Both the position numbers and the translations under genes were made by a program. The notes below the pieces were generated by a model. That model worked only from the letters and a program-made list of their open reading frames with translations, was not told where the DNA came from and searched no databases. From contig NZ_JIAG01000009.1 of NCBI RefSeq assembly GCF_000688395.1, forward strand, positions 88,696 to 152,695: a stretch of DNA of 64,000 nucleotides, given 5' to 3'. Position 1 is the stretch's first letter; every line of letters starts with the position of its first letter. Of the stretch, positions 1 to 8,367 are shown piece after piece. Origin of the DNA: Haematomicrobium sanguinis DSM 21259 (GTDB lineage: Bacteria > Actinomycetota > Actinomycetes > Actinomycetales > Micrococcaceae).

Positions 1-155
1 TCGCTCCAGGTTCCGCCGTGCTGGGTGACGAGCGCCTTTTCCGCCTCGATCCAGTACGGTTCGGTGTCCACCAGTGTTCCGTCCATGTCCCATAACACCG
101 CTTGGAGGGGTGCATCGGTTCGTGGCACGGCGGAGTTGGGCGCAGGTGTTGGCAT
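1..155 (-). CDS. HAD-family hydrolase (phosphatase), N-terminal fragment cut by window edge
   Basis: Only the first 51 codons are present; the rest lies left of the window. The translation carries the HAD motif I, DMDGTLVDTEP, with the nucleophile Asp at about residue 23 and the acid/base Asp at 25, followed by the start of a helical cap of the phosphoglycolate phosphatase/beta-phosphoglucomutase kind. These enzymes remove phosphate from small metabolites through an aspartyl-phosphate. The substrate cannot be told from the fragment. It is divergent from the PAC2 gene, with about 90 bp between them that must hold both promoters. The family call is secure; the specificity is unknown. Confidence 0.85.
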   Translation of the reverse strand, partial: MPTPAPNSAVPRTDAPLQAVLWDMDGTLVDTEPYWIEAEKALVTQHGGTWS

Positions 156-248
156 GTCAACCAGTCTACGTGGGCGCACGCTTGTGCGCTTGTGGCGTAC
201 TTTGCAACCAATAGTCACATTGACCGTTTTGGCTACTAGGCTAAAACA

Positions 249-1157
249 ATGAGCGATTCAGAGCATGTGGAGTCCAGCGCGAACCAGGAAGCTACCGGCC
301 TCGTCGACGTGCACCGGCAACAATACGGCCCCGATGCGGACCCGATTCGGGTCATGGTGATTGCTTTTGAGGGCTGGAATGACGCGGGGGACGCGGCCAC
401 AGACTCTTTGCGCGCCATCCGGGATCAATGGCCGCACGAGACGCTGGACATTGTCGAATCCGATGATTTTTACGATTTCCAGTTCACCCGGCCGAGCATC
501 ATGTTCTCTACCGATGGTTCCCGTCGCCTCCGGTGGCCGCGTACCAAGTACGTGGGGGTTGATAATCCGGAAACCGATGTGGAACTGGTGATCGTCACCA
601 GCGTGGAGCCCTCGTATCACTGGCGGTCCTTTGCCAAGGATGTCATCGCCCGGGCGGTGGAGTGGGATATCGATTACCTGGTGTTGGTGGGTGCGCTGCT
701 CGCCGATGTGCCGCACACTCGGCCCATGCCGGTGACCAAGACCTCGGAAAATGCCGACATCCGCGATGCTTTGGGCTTTGAAAAGCCCACGTATCAGGGC
801 CCCGTGGGGATCCCGAGCGTGCTCGCCGAGGCCGCGGAGGATGCCGACATCCCCACCGTTTCCATTTGGGTTGCCGTGCCGCATTACGTGAGCCAGGCGC
901 CCTCCCCGAAGGCACAATTGGCGGTATTGGGCGCGCTCGAGGAAATCCTGCAGGTGCACGTGAACGTGGAGGACATCGCCGAGGACGCCCACGCGTGGGA
1001 ACGGGGCGTGAACGAACTCGCCACCGAAGACCCGGAAGTGGCCAACTATGTGCGGCAACTGGAAGAGGCGAAGGACACCGCAGACCTGCCCGAAGCGAGC
1101 GGCGAGTCCATTGCGCGCGAATTCGAACGATATTTGCGCAAACGCAAAGACCCTTAA
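249..1157 (+). CDS. PAC2 family protein
   Basis: The 302-residue protein has the actinobacterial PAC2 (proteasome assembly chaperone 2-like) sequence: [19 protein letters not shown] near residue 35 and a central [17 protein letters not shown] stretch. The family is widespread in actinobacteria and related in fold to archaeal and eukaryotic proteasome assembly chaperones; its bacterial role is not settled, and no proteasome gene is visible here. The C-terminus is charged and helical ([10 protein letters not shown]). The stop overlaps the stop of the convergent mshC through a shared TTAA. The family is sure, the function is not. Confidence 0.85.
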   Translation: MSDSEHVESSANQEATGLVDVHRQQYGPDADPIRVMVIAFEGWNDAGDAATDSLRAIRDQWPHETLDIVESDDFYDFQFTRPSIMFSTDGSRRLRWPRTKYVGVDNPETDVELVIVTSVEPSYHWRSFAKDVIARAVEWDIDYLVLVGALLADVPHTRPMPVTKTSENADIRDALGFEKPTYQGPVGIPSVLAEAAEDADIPTVSIWVAVPHYVSQAPSPKAQLAVLGALEEILQVHVNVEDIAEDAHAWERGVNELATEDPEVANYVRQLEEAKDTADLPEASGESIAREFERYLRKRKDP

Positions 1158-2434
1158 AGCCGCACGCCTAAAAGCGCCTGGAGTGTGGCGCGGAAGAGTA
1201 CTTCGCCCGAGTCGCTAGGGGGTGTGTCCTGCCGGTCGGCGTCGGTGATCGCATCGGTTGCTGCCGCGTCAATGGCGCGCAGTGCCGCCGGGGCGTCCAA
1301 GTCTTGAGCGAGGTGCGCCCGTACCTGCTCTGTCAGCGCGAGCGCGCTCGCGCGCCCGATGTGCGGAGCAGCCCGCCGCCACCTTTCGAGTCTGGAGCGA
1401 GCCGCATCCAGTTCGGCGTCGCTCCAGAACCAGTCGCTACGGTAATGGTGCGCCAAGATGGCCACGCGGATGGCCATCGGGTCCACCCCGTTTTCTCGCA
1501 GCCCGGAGACGAAGACGAGGTTGCCTCGGGACTTGCTCATCTTTTCACCGTCTAGCCCCACCATGCCGGCGTGCGCGTAATGCCGAGCGAAGGGCTTATC
1601 GGTCAGGATGGACGCGTGCGAGGCGCTGAATTCGTGATGCGGGAAGATGAGATCGCTGCCGCCGCCTTGGACGGTAAAGGGTTGCGGCAAGTATTCGGCC
1701 GCAAGCGCTGAACATTCAATATGCCAACCGGGGCGCCCTGGAGGAACGCCTCGAGGGGTCCAGAACGGTTCCCCGTTCCGGCGCCCCCGCCACAACAGCG
1801 GATCCAGGCGATGGCGCTTGCCCGGGCGGTCGGGGTCTCCCCCGCGTTCGGCAAAAAGCGGTTCCATTTCTGCCACCGTCAATCCGGATATGCTGCCCAA
1901 ATGCCAGGCAGAATTCGCGGCGGCGGAATCGAAATACACGTCCGGTTCTTCACCGGGACCATTGTCGAGGGTGTAGGCAACGCCCGCTTCCAGGAGCTTG
2001 GTCACGGCTGCGGCAATGAGGCCGATCTCCTCTACGACGCCGCGAAAGCGGGTGGGCGGAACAACCTCGAGCGCGGCCATGTCGGTGCGAAACAGGTCGG
2101 TTTGCGCTCCGGCTAGCGATTCCCATTCCTCACCTGTCGCGGTGGCCCGCTCCAAGAGCGGATCGTCGACGTCCGTCACGTTTTGCACGTAGGCAACACT
2201 TTCGCCGCAGTCCAGCCATTGGCGTACCAGCAGATCGAAGGCGATATATGTGGCTGCGTGGCCAATATGGGTTGCGTCATAGGGGGTGATGCCGCAGACG
2301 TAAAGCGAGGCGCCGTCGTCGGCCCGCACCTCCTCGAGCGCACCGTCCACGCCGCGAAGCTGCAAAGAATCGTTATTATCCGGTGCACCCAGGGCGGTGA
2401 GTGCCGGGACGTCGGGGGTGGGCCATGACTTCAC
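1154..2434 (-). CDS. mshC: Cysteine:1D-myo-inosityl-2-amino-2-deoxy-glucopyranoside ligase (mycothiol synthesis)
   Basis: MshC activates cysteine with ATP and joins it to the amine of GlcN-inositol, the third dedicated step of mycothiol synthesis. The 426-residue protein is a class I aminoacyl-tRNA-synthetase-like enzyme: Cys47 within [23 protein letters not shown] at 56-59, Cys241 and the HH at 266-267 as the zinc and substrate site, and KMSKS at 298-302. It is shorter than CysS and lacks the tRNA-binding tail, and the opening MKSWPTP resembles MshC rather than CysS. The mycoredoxin at 23361 fits a mycothiol-using cell. It lies 33 bp downstream of uppP on the same strand, as in many actinobacteria. 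Confidence 0.93.
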   Translation of the reverse strand: MKSWPTPDVPALTALGAPDNNDSLQLRGVDGALEEVRADDGASLYVCGITPYDATHIGHAATYIAFDLLVRQWLDCGESVAYVQNVTDVDDPLLERATATGEEWESLAGAQTDLFRTDMAALEVVPPTRFRGVVEEIGLIAAAVTKLLEAGVAYTLDNGPGEEPDVYFDSAAANSAWHLGSISGLTVAEMEPLFAERGGDPDRPGKRHRLDPLLWRGRRNGEPFWTPRGVPPGRPGWHIECSALAAEYLPQPFTVQGGGSDLIFPHHEFSASHASILTDKPFARHYAHAGMVGLDGEKMSKSRGNLVFVSGLRENGVDPMAIRVAILAHHYRSDWFWSDAELDAARSRLERWRRAAPHIGRASALALTEQVRAHLAQDLDAPAALRAIDAAATDAITDADRQDTPPSDSGEVLFRATLQALLGVRL

Positions 2435-2467
2435 GAGCGAGTCCGTTTCTGTGTAGCGAGTAGCCGA

Positions 2468-3295
2468 TTAGGGCAGAATGACGCCGAAACCGAGAAGCAG
2501 GTAGAGGGCCAAGCCGAGGCCGATCCGGTACCACACAAAGAGCCGGTAACTGTTGTGGGACACGTACTTCAGGAACCAGCCGATGATGACGTAACCCACC
2601 ACAAATGCGACCGCCGTCGCCACCAGGGTTTGCGGCATACTAAACGGGCCGGACGGGGCATCCAAGCTCTTAAACAGTTGGTAAAAACCGGCGGCAAACA
2701 CGGACGGGATGGCCAAGAGAAACGCGAACCGGGCGGCGGCCTCGCGGGTGTAACCCAAGAACAAACCCGCCGAGATGGTGCCACCGGACCGGGACACGCC
2801 CGGGATCAGCGCTAACGCTTGCGCTAACCCGTAAATAATGCCGTCCTTGAACGTGAGTTTCTCGAGAGGTTTGCGGTGCTTGCCGATGGCGTCCGCGACC
2901 GCAAGAACCACCGCAAAGACTATGAGCGTGGTCGCAACCAGCCACAGGTTACGAAACACCGATTCGATCTGGTCTTTAAAGAGCAAACCCAAGATGCCAA
3001 TGGGCAAGGTACCCAAAATGATGAGCCAGCCCATTCGCGCATCCGGGTCGTTCCGCGGAACCTTCCCAAGAATCTGGCCGAACCAGGCTTTGATGATGCG
3101 CACAATATCGCGCCAAAAAAACACCACGACGGCCGCTTCGGTGCCGATCTGGGTGATGGCGGTGAACGCCGCTCCCGGATCTTCCACGCCGGGCATGAAG
3201 GAGCCCACGATACGCAAATGCGCACTCGACGAGATGGGGAGAAATTCGGTGAGTCCTTGCACGAAGCCCAGGATGATTGCTTCTATCCATTCCAC
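2468..3295 (-). CDS. uppP: Undecaprenyl-diphosphatase
   Basis: UppP (BacA) removes one phosphate from undecaprenyl (or decaprenyl) diphosphate outside the membrane, recycling the lipid carrier for peptidoglycan and wall glycans; it also gives bacitracin tolerance. The start chosen is the GTG at 3295, giving [20 protein letters not shown]; the frame is open further upstream but the family begins here. This gives 275 residues. Visible motifs are the E-rich signature with Glu17, followed by PISSSAHL, and the PGVSRSGGT motif near residue 166, both parts of the active site, plus about eight membrane segments. It is followed closely by mshC. Confidence 0.93.
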   Translation of the reverse strand: MEWIEAIILGFVQGLTEFLPISSSAHLRIVGSFMPGVEDPGAAFTAITQIGTEAAVVVFFWRDIVRIIKAWFGQILGKVPRNDPDARMGWLIILGTLPIGILGLLFKDQIESVFRNLWLVATTLIVFAVVLAVADAIGKHRKPLEKLTFKDGIIYGLAQALALIPGVSRSGGTISAGLFLGYTREAAARFAFLLAIPSVFAAGFYQLFKSLDAPSGPFSMPQTLVATAVAFVVGYVIIGWFLKYVSHNSYRLFVWYRIGLGLALYLLLGFGVILP

Positions 3296-3387
3296 GTTAG
3301 GCACTGTACGCGAGGTTGATTGCCACCGGGTAACCGACACTCGCAACCGGCTCCAATGATCGCTGGGCCACCGCGTAGGCTAATCAC

Positions 3388-4320
3388 ATGGATCACCTTT
3401 ATCTCGGTCAGAGCGGCCTGCGCGTTTCACGCCTCAGTCTTGGCACCATGGGTTGGGGCAGCGAGGTCAATGAGGAGGATGCTCAGGAACAGTTTTCCAC
3501 CTTCATCACCGCCGGTGGCACAACGGTGGAGACCGGGCCGCACTTTGGTCAAACTCAAGCCGAATCGATCCTGAGCGACATTCTTGCGGACACGACCCCG
3601 CGTGATGAGGTGATCCTCTCCGTCACGAGCGCACCGGTTCCCACCGATCCCCACGGCCCGGTGGACGCCTCCCGGCAACGGCTACTTGCCCAGCTCGACG
3701 GGTCGTTGGCCCGCTTAGGCACCGACTACCTCGACCTTTGGAGCGTCCCGCTGGATCGGCGCACCCCGGTGGAAGAGACGCTCTCCTGCCTCGAATACGC
3801 GTACACCTCCGGGAAGGCGCGCTATGTCGGCCTGGTTGCCGATACCGCCTGGCTGGTAGCTCGTGCGGCGGCGCTCGCGCCGGTGCCGCTGGTGAGCGTG
3901 AGCACCGAGTACTCGCTAGTACGCCGAGACCTCGAGCGCGAACTCCTGGACGCGGTGGCCGTCAGCGGACAGAGCCTGCGGGCCTGGTCGCCCTTGGCTT
4001 ATGGCGCGCTGAGCGGCAAATACGCGGGCGGGAAAACACCCGCGCGCTCACGAGCGGCCGATTCCCGGTGGGAAGCGGCGTTGGCCCGTTACCTCGATGA
4101 AACGTCCAGCAACATCGTCGAGGCTCTCGGCGTGGCCGCCCAGGGTCTGAACATCAGCCCGGTCTCGCTCGCGCTCGGTTGGCTTTTAGCGAAGGATGAG
4201 GTCGCTCAAGTGGTCATGGGTGCGCGGAATAACGATCAGCTCAAAGAACTTTTGAAGAGTGCGAACGTCAGCGTCCCAGCGGAGATTCTTGCGGTCCTCG
4301 ACGAGGTAGCCAAGCCTTAA
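3388..4320 (+). CDS. Aldo/keto reductase family protein with substituted catalytic tetrad
   Basis: The 310-residue protein has the AKR TIM-barrel layout: LGQSGLRVSRLSLGTMGWG at 6-24, LARLGTDYLDLW at 107-118, and a C-terminal LGWLLAKDEVAQVVMGARN cofactor region. The four usual catalytic residues do not align with the canonical ones: the Asp and Tyr of FDTAxxYG fall on Glu48 and His52 in VETGPHFG, the Lys falls on Val79 in VILSVTS, and the His falls on Pro121 in LDLWSVPLD. It may be an oxidoreductase with altered chemistry or a non-catalytic paralogue. Its stop overlaps the next convergent gene by TTAA. Family sure; activity doubtful. Confidence 0.8.
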   Translation: MDHLYLGQSGLRVSRLSLGTMGWGSEVNEEDAQEQFSTFITAGGTTVETGPHFGQTQAESILSDILADTTPRDEVILSVTSAPVPTDPHGPVDASRQRLLAQLDGSLARLGTDYLDLWSVPLDRRTPVEETLSCLEYAYTSGKARYVGLVADTAWLVARAAALAPVPLVSVSTEYSLVRRDLERELLDAVAVSGQSLRAWSPLAYGALSGKYAGGKTPARSRAADSRWEAALARYLDETSSNIVEALGVAAQGLNISPVSLALGWLLAKDEVAQVVMGARNNDQLKELLKSANVSVPAEILAVLDEVAKP

Positions 4321-4565
4321 CGGTCGACGAACTCGAGTTCATCGGAGTCTGAATCCTCGTCATCGTCCTCGATGATTTCCAGGGGTGTGACCTCGTCATA
4401 CGTGTCATAGAGGGCCTCTTCATAGGCATCAAAAGCCTCGGCAATGCCCAAATATGCGGCGTCCACAGCGGGATCTTCATCCCCGCGCCGGTTCGCGGCG
4501 GCGTTAAGGTGTTCTTCAAACGCATTGGTCAGAGCCTGGAGCGCGACACGCGGATCAATACTCAT
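4317..4565 (-). CDS. Small acidic actinobacterial protein of unknown function
   Basis: The 82-residue product starts at the ATG at 4565 (MSIDPRVALQALTNAFEEH) and ends in a strongly acidic tail (IEDDDEDSDSDELEFVDR). It is predicted to be helical with no membrane segment. Similar small proteins next to DUF5703 genes in actinobacteria are often labelled 'primosomal protein' in databases, without experimental support that I know of. It is divergent from the DUF5703 gene (40 bp between starts) and convergent with the aldo/keto reductase. The coding call is good; the function is unknown. Confidence 0.65.
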   Translation of the reverse strand: MSIDPRVALQALTNAFEEHLNAAANRRGDEDPAVDAAYLGIAEAFDAYEEALYDTYDEVTPLEIIEDDDEDSDSDELEFVDR

Positions 4566-4605
4566 AACTTTTACGTTAGCGTCAAAACGAGCAAAATGGA
4601 GCCAA

Positions 4606-4839
4606 ATGAGCCAACAAATTCTGCATCCACAGATCAAACGCAGCCGGGATTACGCCCGCCAGTACGAGTACATGGTCGTTTCGGTGGGGCCGAAAGATTC
4701 CATGCGCGAGGTGCGAAAGCTTTTGACCGACTATGCCGAGTATGGCAAGTGGGAACTCGAGCGCACTCGCCTGTACATGGGCGGGGTATCCAAATTTTGG
4801 TTACGACGTCGGGTCTTACGCGTCGAGCGCACCGCCTAA
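4606..4839 (+). CDS. DUF5703 family protein
   Basis: A 77-residue basic protein starting at the ATG at 4606 with a GGAG five bases upstream. The segment YEYMVVSVGPKDSMREVRKL followed by DYAEYGKWELERTRLYMGG matches the compact actinobacterial DUF5703 family (short beta-rich start, conserved EYGxWEL, basic end FWLRRRVLRVERT). The role is unknown. The gene sits between the acidic small protein and the M20 peptidase, an arrangement found around mshC in other actinobacteria. The 43 bp to the convergent peptidase gene show no strong hairpin. Confidence 0.75.
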   Translation: MSQQILHPQIKRSRDYARQYEYMVVSVGPKDSMREVRKLLTDYAEYGKWELERTRLYMGGVSKFWLRRRVLRVERTA

Positions 4840-4882
4840 GCCGGAAGCCTAGGCCGGACGCGGCCCAAGCGTGCCGCACCGC

Positions 4883-6199
4883 TTAATACGTCGTCAACAG
4901 CCGGTTGAGCACCCGGGTGCCGAACTTCAGCGAGTCCACCGGAACCCGCTCATCCACACCGTGGAACATACCGGTGAAATCTAACTCTTCCGGCAATTGC
5001 AAGGGTGCAAATCCGTAACCGGTGATCCCGAGCGTGGAGAGAGCTTTATTGTCCGTGCCGCCGGAGAGCGTGTAGGGCAAGACCGTCGCGTCAGGATCCT
5101 CCTGGTGCAGCGAATCGACCATGGCGTCCCACAGATTCCCCGAATGCGGGGCCTCGAGCGAAATGTCCGAGTGCACGTACTCCACCGCGACCTTCTCCCC
5201 GACGAGTTTTTGCACCGTCTCGAACACGAGTTCCTTTTGCCCGGGCAGTGTCCTTGCATCAATGAGCGCCTCAGCGCTACCCGGGATCACGTTGTGTTTG
5301 TATCCGGCCGAAAGCGCCGTCGGATTCGTCGTGTTTTGCAGCGTCGCCCCGACAAACCGCGCCACCGTCCCCAACTGAGCCAGCATCGTCTCCGGATTCT
5401 CCGGGTCAAAGACCACCCCGGTCAGCTCGGTCACACCGTCTAGTAGCGCCCGGGTGGTGTCGGTGAGCTCGATGGGCCACCGGTAGTTCCCCACGGTTGC
5501 CACAGCCTCGCACAGCGCCGTGACGGCATTGTCGTCATTGATTTGCGAACCGTGCCCGGCACGCCCGGCCGCCACCAATTTCAGCCAGGAAATCCCTTTT
5601 TCGGCGGTTTGAATCAGGTACGCCCGTTGCCCTCCGATAATGGCAGAAAAGCCGCCGACCTCGCTGATAGCCTCGCGCGCGCCGTCGAACATATCGCGGT
5701 GATTTTTCACCGCGTAATGCGACCCATACACCCCGCCCGCCTCTTCGTCTGCGAAGAACGCGAAAATGAGGTCCCGTTCCGGGGTGATGCCCGAGCGCGC
5801 CATATGCCGCAACGTTGCCAAGATCATCGCATCCATGTCCTTCATGTCCACGGCGCCGCGCCCCCAAATGAGCCCGTCCTTGATTTCCGCGGAGAACGGG
5901 TCGACGCTCCACTCCTTGGCGAACGCGGGCACCACGTCCAGGTGCCCGTGCACCACCAGCGCGCCCTTGCTCGAGTCCTTGCCGCTCATGCGCGCCATGA
6001 CGCTCGCCCGCCCGGGCTCGGACTCAAAAATCGTGGGCTGAACACCGACCTCGGCCATCAACCCGGCTACATATTCGGCCGCCTCGCGTTCGCCGCGAGA
6101 ATCGTTATTGCCGTAGTTGCTGGTGTCGATCCGGATGAGCTTCTGCGCGATGTCGATGGTCTCGTTTTCGGCCTGGGTGAGGGTGTGGGTCGTTGGCAT
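4883..6199 (-). CDS. M20 family metallopeptidase (dipeptidase/deacylase)
   Basis: The 438-residue protein is an M20/M28 two-zinc hydrolase. VVHGHLDVVPAFAKEW near residue 83 supplies the first metal His and the catalytic Asp, GRGAVDMKDMDA near 113 the bridging Asp, and FAFFADEEAGGVYG near 146 the catalytic Glu pair; a dimerisation lid follows (GRAGHGSQ), and the last metal His is near the C-terminus (FTGMFHGVDERVP). Such cytosolic enzymes cleave dipeptides or N-acyl amino acids; the substrate is not evident. There is no signal peptide. It reads away from tRNA-Leu, with 130 bp between them. Confidence 0.9.
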   Translation of the reverse strand: MPTTHTLTQAENETIDIAQKLIRIDTSNYGNNDSRGEREAAEYVAGLMAEVGVQPTIFESEPGRASVMARMSGKDSSKGALVVHGHLDVVPAFAKEWSVDPFSAEIKDGLIWGRGAVDMKDMDAMILATLRHMARSGITPERDLIFAFFADEEAGGVYGSHYAVKNHRDMFDGAREAISEVGGFSAIIGGQRAYLIQTAEKGISWLKLVAAGRAGHGSQINDDNAVTALCEAVATVGNYRWPIELTDTTRALLDGVTELTGVVFDPENPETMLAQLGTVARFVGATLQNTTNPTALSAGYKHNVIPGSAEALIDARTLPGQKELVFETVQKLVGEKVAVEYVHSDISLEAPHSGNLWDAMVDSLHQEDPDATVLPYTLSGGTDNKALSTLGITGYGFAPLQLPEELDFTGMFHGVDERVPVDSLKFGTRVLNRLLTTY

Positions 6200-6329
6200 G
6201 AAAGGCTCCTGGACGGTGGGTGAGACGGGTCTCTCCCAGCATAGTTGTCCCGATTCACGATCTGGGCAGAGTGCGTGCTAGAGTTTTATCTGCTGCTTTT
6301 CGCCGGTCGCGGTCGAAAAGAGCCACCTT

Positions 6330-6413
6330 GCGCGGGTGGCGGAATTGGTAGACGCGCAGCGTTGAGGTCGCTGTGCCCGCAAGGGCGTGGGGGTTCAAGT
6401 CCCCCCTCGCGCA
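6330..6413 (+). tRNA. tRNA-Leu (anticodon GAG)
   Basis: An 84-nt cloverleaf: acceptor GCGCGGG pairs with CTCGCGC; the D arm has the class II form GGCGGAATTGGTAGACGCGC; the anticodon stem CAGCG/CGCTG encloses TTGAGGT, giving GAG; a long variable arm follows; and the T arm is GGGGG-TTCAAGT-CCCCC. The discriminator is A at 6413. The 3' CCA is not encoded (CAC follows), unlike the Leu tRNA at 40843. It reads CUC and CUU codons. Confidence 0.95.
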
Positions 6414-6420
6414 CACATTG

Positions 6421-6459
6421 GGTGAGGTGTTCGGAATACTCCGGGCACCTCGCCTTTTT
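6421..6459 (+). terminator. Rho-independent terminator after tRNA-Leu
   Basis: GGTGAGGTG at 6421-6429 pairs with CACCTCGCC at 6446-6454 (one G-U), followed by TTTTT. It begins eight bases after the tRNA end and lies just before the convergent hydrolase stop. Confidence 0.8.
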
Positions 6460-6465
6460 GCTGTC

Positions 6466-7371
6466 TTAGCTGATGTTCGACGGCGATGCCGCGCCTCGGG
6501 CTCGCGGGTGCGGCCCGTCGTTTCCTCGCCCGGACGCGTTCCACAGCTCGGATGCGATCTCGGCGAACCTCGCGGCGGCCTCGATTTGCGGCAGGTGCCC
6601 CACCCGTGGGAGCAAGATCGTGGCGGCGCGTGGCAACAGCCTGGCGGCATGGCGCAGGTGACGCGCAGGGAGCACGCGGTCCTTGGCACCCCAGACAATG
6701 GTGATGGGGACGTCCAGGCGGGCCAGCCGGGACACCAGATCGGTGCGCCAGCCGCGCCGGACGCCGAAGAGGTTCCCGAGGCTCGCGCCGAGCTCATAGA
6801 TCAGCTCGCGATAGTGCGGCACGCTTGCGTAGCGCATGTTGGCGTCGATGCGTTCGCGGGTGGCGTGCCTGCGGTCGTGGAACAGGCCGTGCACGGCGAC
6901 GCTTGCGTGCAGCCGGGGTACGGACAGCACCAGGTTTCCTACCGGTTTGAGATCCAGCACGCGTAGGCCCGGGGTGACACTTCTGCCAAAACCGGCACTG
7001 TCGGCCAGGAGCAGGCTCTGCACTCGATCCGGGTGCTGGACGGTGAGCATCATGGCGATCGCACCGCCGAGTGAACTGCCCACCAGGTGAAAGTCCGCGA
7101 CTCCCAGCTCATCCAGAAATGCGCTCAGAAATTGTGCGTAGCGGCCGATGGAGACGGGCCCATCGAAGGGTTGTGACTCGCCGAAACCGGGAAGGTCAAG
7201 GGATATGAGGTCAAACCCGCTCCCCCGGGCATGAAGCTCCTCCCAATCATCCAGGCTCCGGGTGAAACCGTGCACCAAGAGAACGGTCTGGCCAGAACTC
7301 CTGGCCGTGCCGGTGCGCCGGTAACGCACCCGAATCCCATCGACACTCAGCTGGCTGGTGGAAAGCGTCAT
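6466..7371 (-). CDS. Alpha/beta hydrolase
   Basis: A 301-residue alpha/beta-hydrolase-fold protein. It shows the oxyanion strand VLLVHGFTRSLDDW near residue 30, the nucleophile elbow LVGSSLGG (Ser near 117), the acid in ITIVWGAKDRVLPA near 230, and the catalytic His in LLPRVGHLPQIEAAA near 260. It has no signal peptide. It is about 60 bp downstream of the MaoC gene on the same strand and may belong to the lipid operon as an esterase or thioesterase, but the substrate is not evident. The last residues are a low-complexity basic and serine tail. The interval upstream holds a degenerate tandem repeat. Confidence 0.85.
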   Translation of the reverse strand: MTLSTSQLSVDGIRVRYRRTGTARSSGQTVLLVHGFTRSLDDWEELHARGSGFDLISLDLPGFGESQPFDGPVSIGRYAQFLSAFLDELGVADFHLVGSSLGGAIAMMLTVQHPDRVQSLLLADSAGFGRSVTPGLRVLDLKPVGNLVLSVPRLHASVAVHGLFHDRRHATRERIDANMRYASVPHYRELIYELGASLGNLFGVRRGWRTDLVSRLARLDVPITIVWGAKDRVLPARHLRHAARLLPRAATILLPRVGHLPQIEAAARFAEIASELWNASGRGNDGPHPRARGAASPSNIS

Positions 7372-7374
7372 GCC

Positions 7375-7430
7375 TCTACTGTGCCACCTTTTACTGAGCC
7401 ACTATCTACTGTGCCACCTTTACTGTGCGG
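7375..7430. repeat. Degenerate tandem repeat between MaoC and hydrolase genes
   Basis: TCTACTGTGCCACCTTT begins at 7375 and again at 7405 (30-bp period). Two weaker half-units, TACTGAGCCACT and TACTGTGCGGCC, lie between and after them, so the stretch looks like four roughly 15-bp units sharing TACTGxGCC. It occupies the whole gap just upstream of the hydrolase start (minus strand). It could be a spacer, a regulator site array or a replication-slippage product. Confidence 0.6.
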
Positions 7431-7434
7431 CCGT

Positions 7435-8367
7435 TCACGAGACCGGGCGCACGTCTCCATAAAAGTGACGCCGTCCGTTCTTCGCGTTCCACGCCGTGAA
7501 CTCGCGTGAGTCGCCGGGACCGTCGGTGATGGCCACAGACACTTTTCCTGGCAAGAGTATGGGCGCCTCGAAATATACGTCCCAGGCGCACGGGCCAAGG
7601 TCGGCGCGCACTCCCTGGATGCGGCCCGCTTCCGCGAGTACCCGCGCCACCGAATACATTCCGTGCGCGACCGTCCGCTTCATTCCCAGCGCCTTTGCGC
7701 TCACAGAGCTCAGGTGAATGGGATTCACGTCGCCCGATACTCCCGCATACTCGCGGCCCACGCCCGCTCCGAGCGACCACAAGGCCGTAGGGACGGGCGG
7801 CACAAAGTCTTGGCGCGCCGTCGTACTCCGCTCCGTTAAGCCCTGCTCGGTCATCCCCCGCTCCGGTGACCCGGCGCTTGCCGGGAGCGAAAATTTTCCC
7901 TTAGCCAGATAGACGGCTCGCTCGCGCCACACGACCCTGCCGTTCACCGACGCCTCGGTGTGCACGTCGAGTTGCGCGCCGCGCGGGTGCGGGCGCAGGT
8001 TCTCGACCCAGGCGGAGATATCCAGCGTGTCGGTGCGGCTGATCGGTGCCGTTTGCTCCACATGGTTGGAAAGGTGCACCATCCCGAGCAAGGGCAGCGG
8101 GAAGTCGTCCCGGGTCATCACGCTCATCGCCACCGGAAAGGCGACCGAGTGTACGTAGGCGCTGGGAACCAGATCACCTGAGGGGGCGTGGAAGAGCCGG
8201 TCGTAAGCGTCGACGGCGGTGCTCTGAATGCGAACACCGCGCGCTTCGTGCCGCTCACCGGGGAGCGTCAGCGGACCGTTCTTGCCCGCGCCCCCGCGCC
8301 GAGTGACGCTGGCCAGCGCCGCTTTCGCGTAGAGTCCGCCAAGCTTGGGAACCTCGGCGAGCAACAT
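7435..8367 (-). CDS. MaoC-like (R)-hydratase, HtdX type
   Basis: The 310-residue protein is a double hot-dog hydratase. The C-terminal half holds the hydratase-2 motif YAGVSGDVNPIHLSSVSAKA (about residues 209-228) with the catalytic Asp and His, then TVAHGMYSVARVL. The N-terminal half is the degenerate hot-dog. Length and order match mycobacterial HtdX (Rv0241c), a (3R)-hydroxyacyl dehydratase that lies next to FabG4. It would hydrate enoyl-CoA or dehydrate 3-hydroxyacyl thioesters. Its ATG overlaps the stop of the upstream FabG gene (TAATG), so the two are probably translationally coupled. Confidence 0.88.
   Translation of the reverse strand: MLLAEVPKLGGLYAKAALASVTRRGGAGKNGPLTLPGERHEARGVRIQSTAVDAYDRLFHAPSGDLVPSAYVHSVAFPVAMSVMTRDDFPLPLLGMVHLSNHVEQTAPISRTDTLDISAWVENLRPHPRGAQLDVHTEASVNGRVVWRERAVYLAKGKFSLPASAGSPERGMTEQGLTERSTTARQDFVPPVPTALWSLGAGVGREYAGVSGDVNPIHLSSVSAKALGMKRTVAHGMYSVARVLAEAGRIQGVRADLGPCAWDVYFEAPILLPGKVSVAITDGPGDSREFTAWNAKNGRRHFYGDVRPVS

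Noticed and set aside
1154..2434. Possible cysteinyl-tRNA synthetase (CysS)
   Set aside because: The length, N-terminus and missing tRNA-binding tail fit MshC, and the mycoredoxin at 23361 supports mycothiol use.
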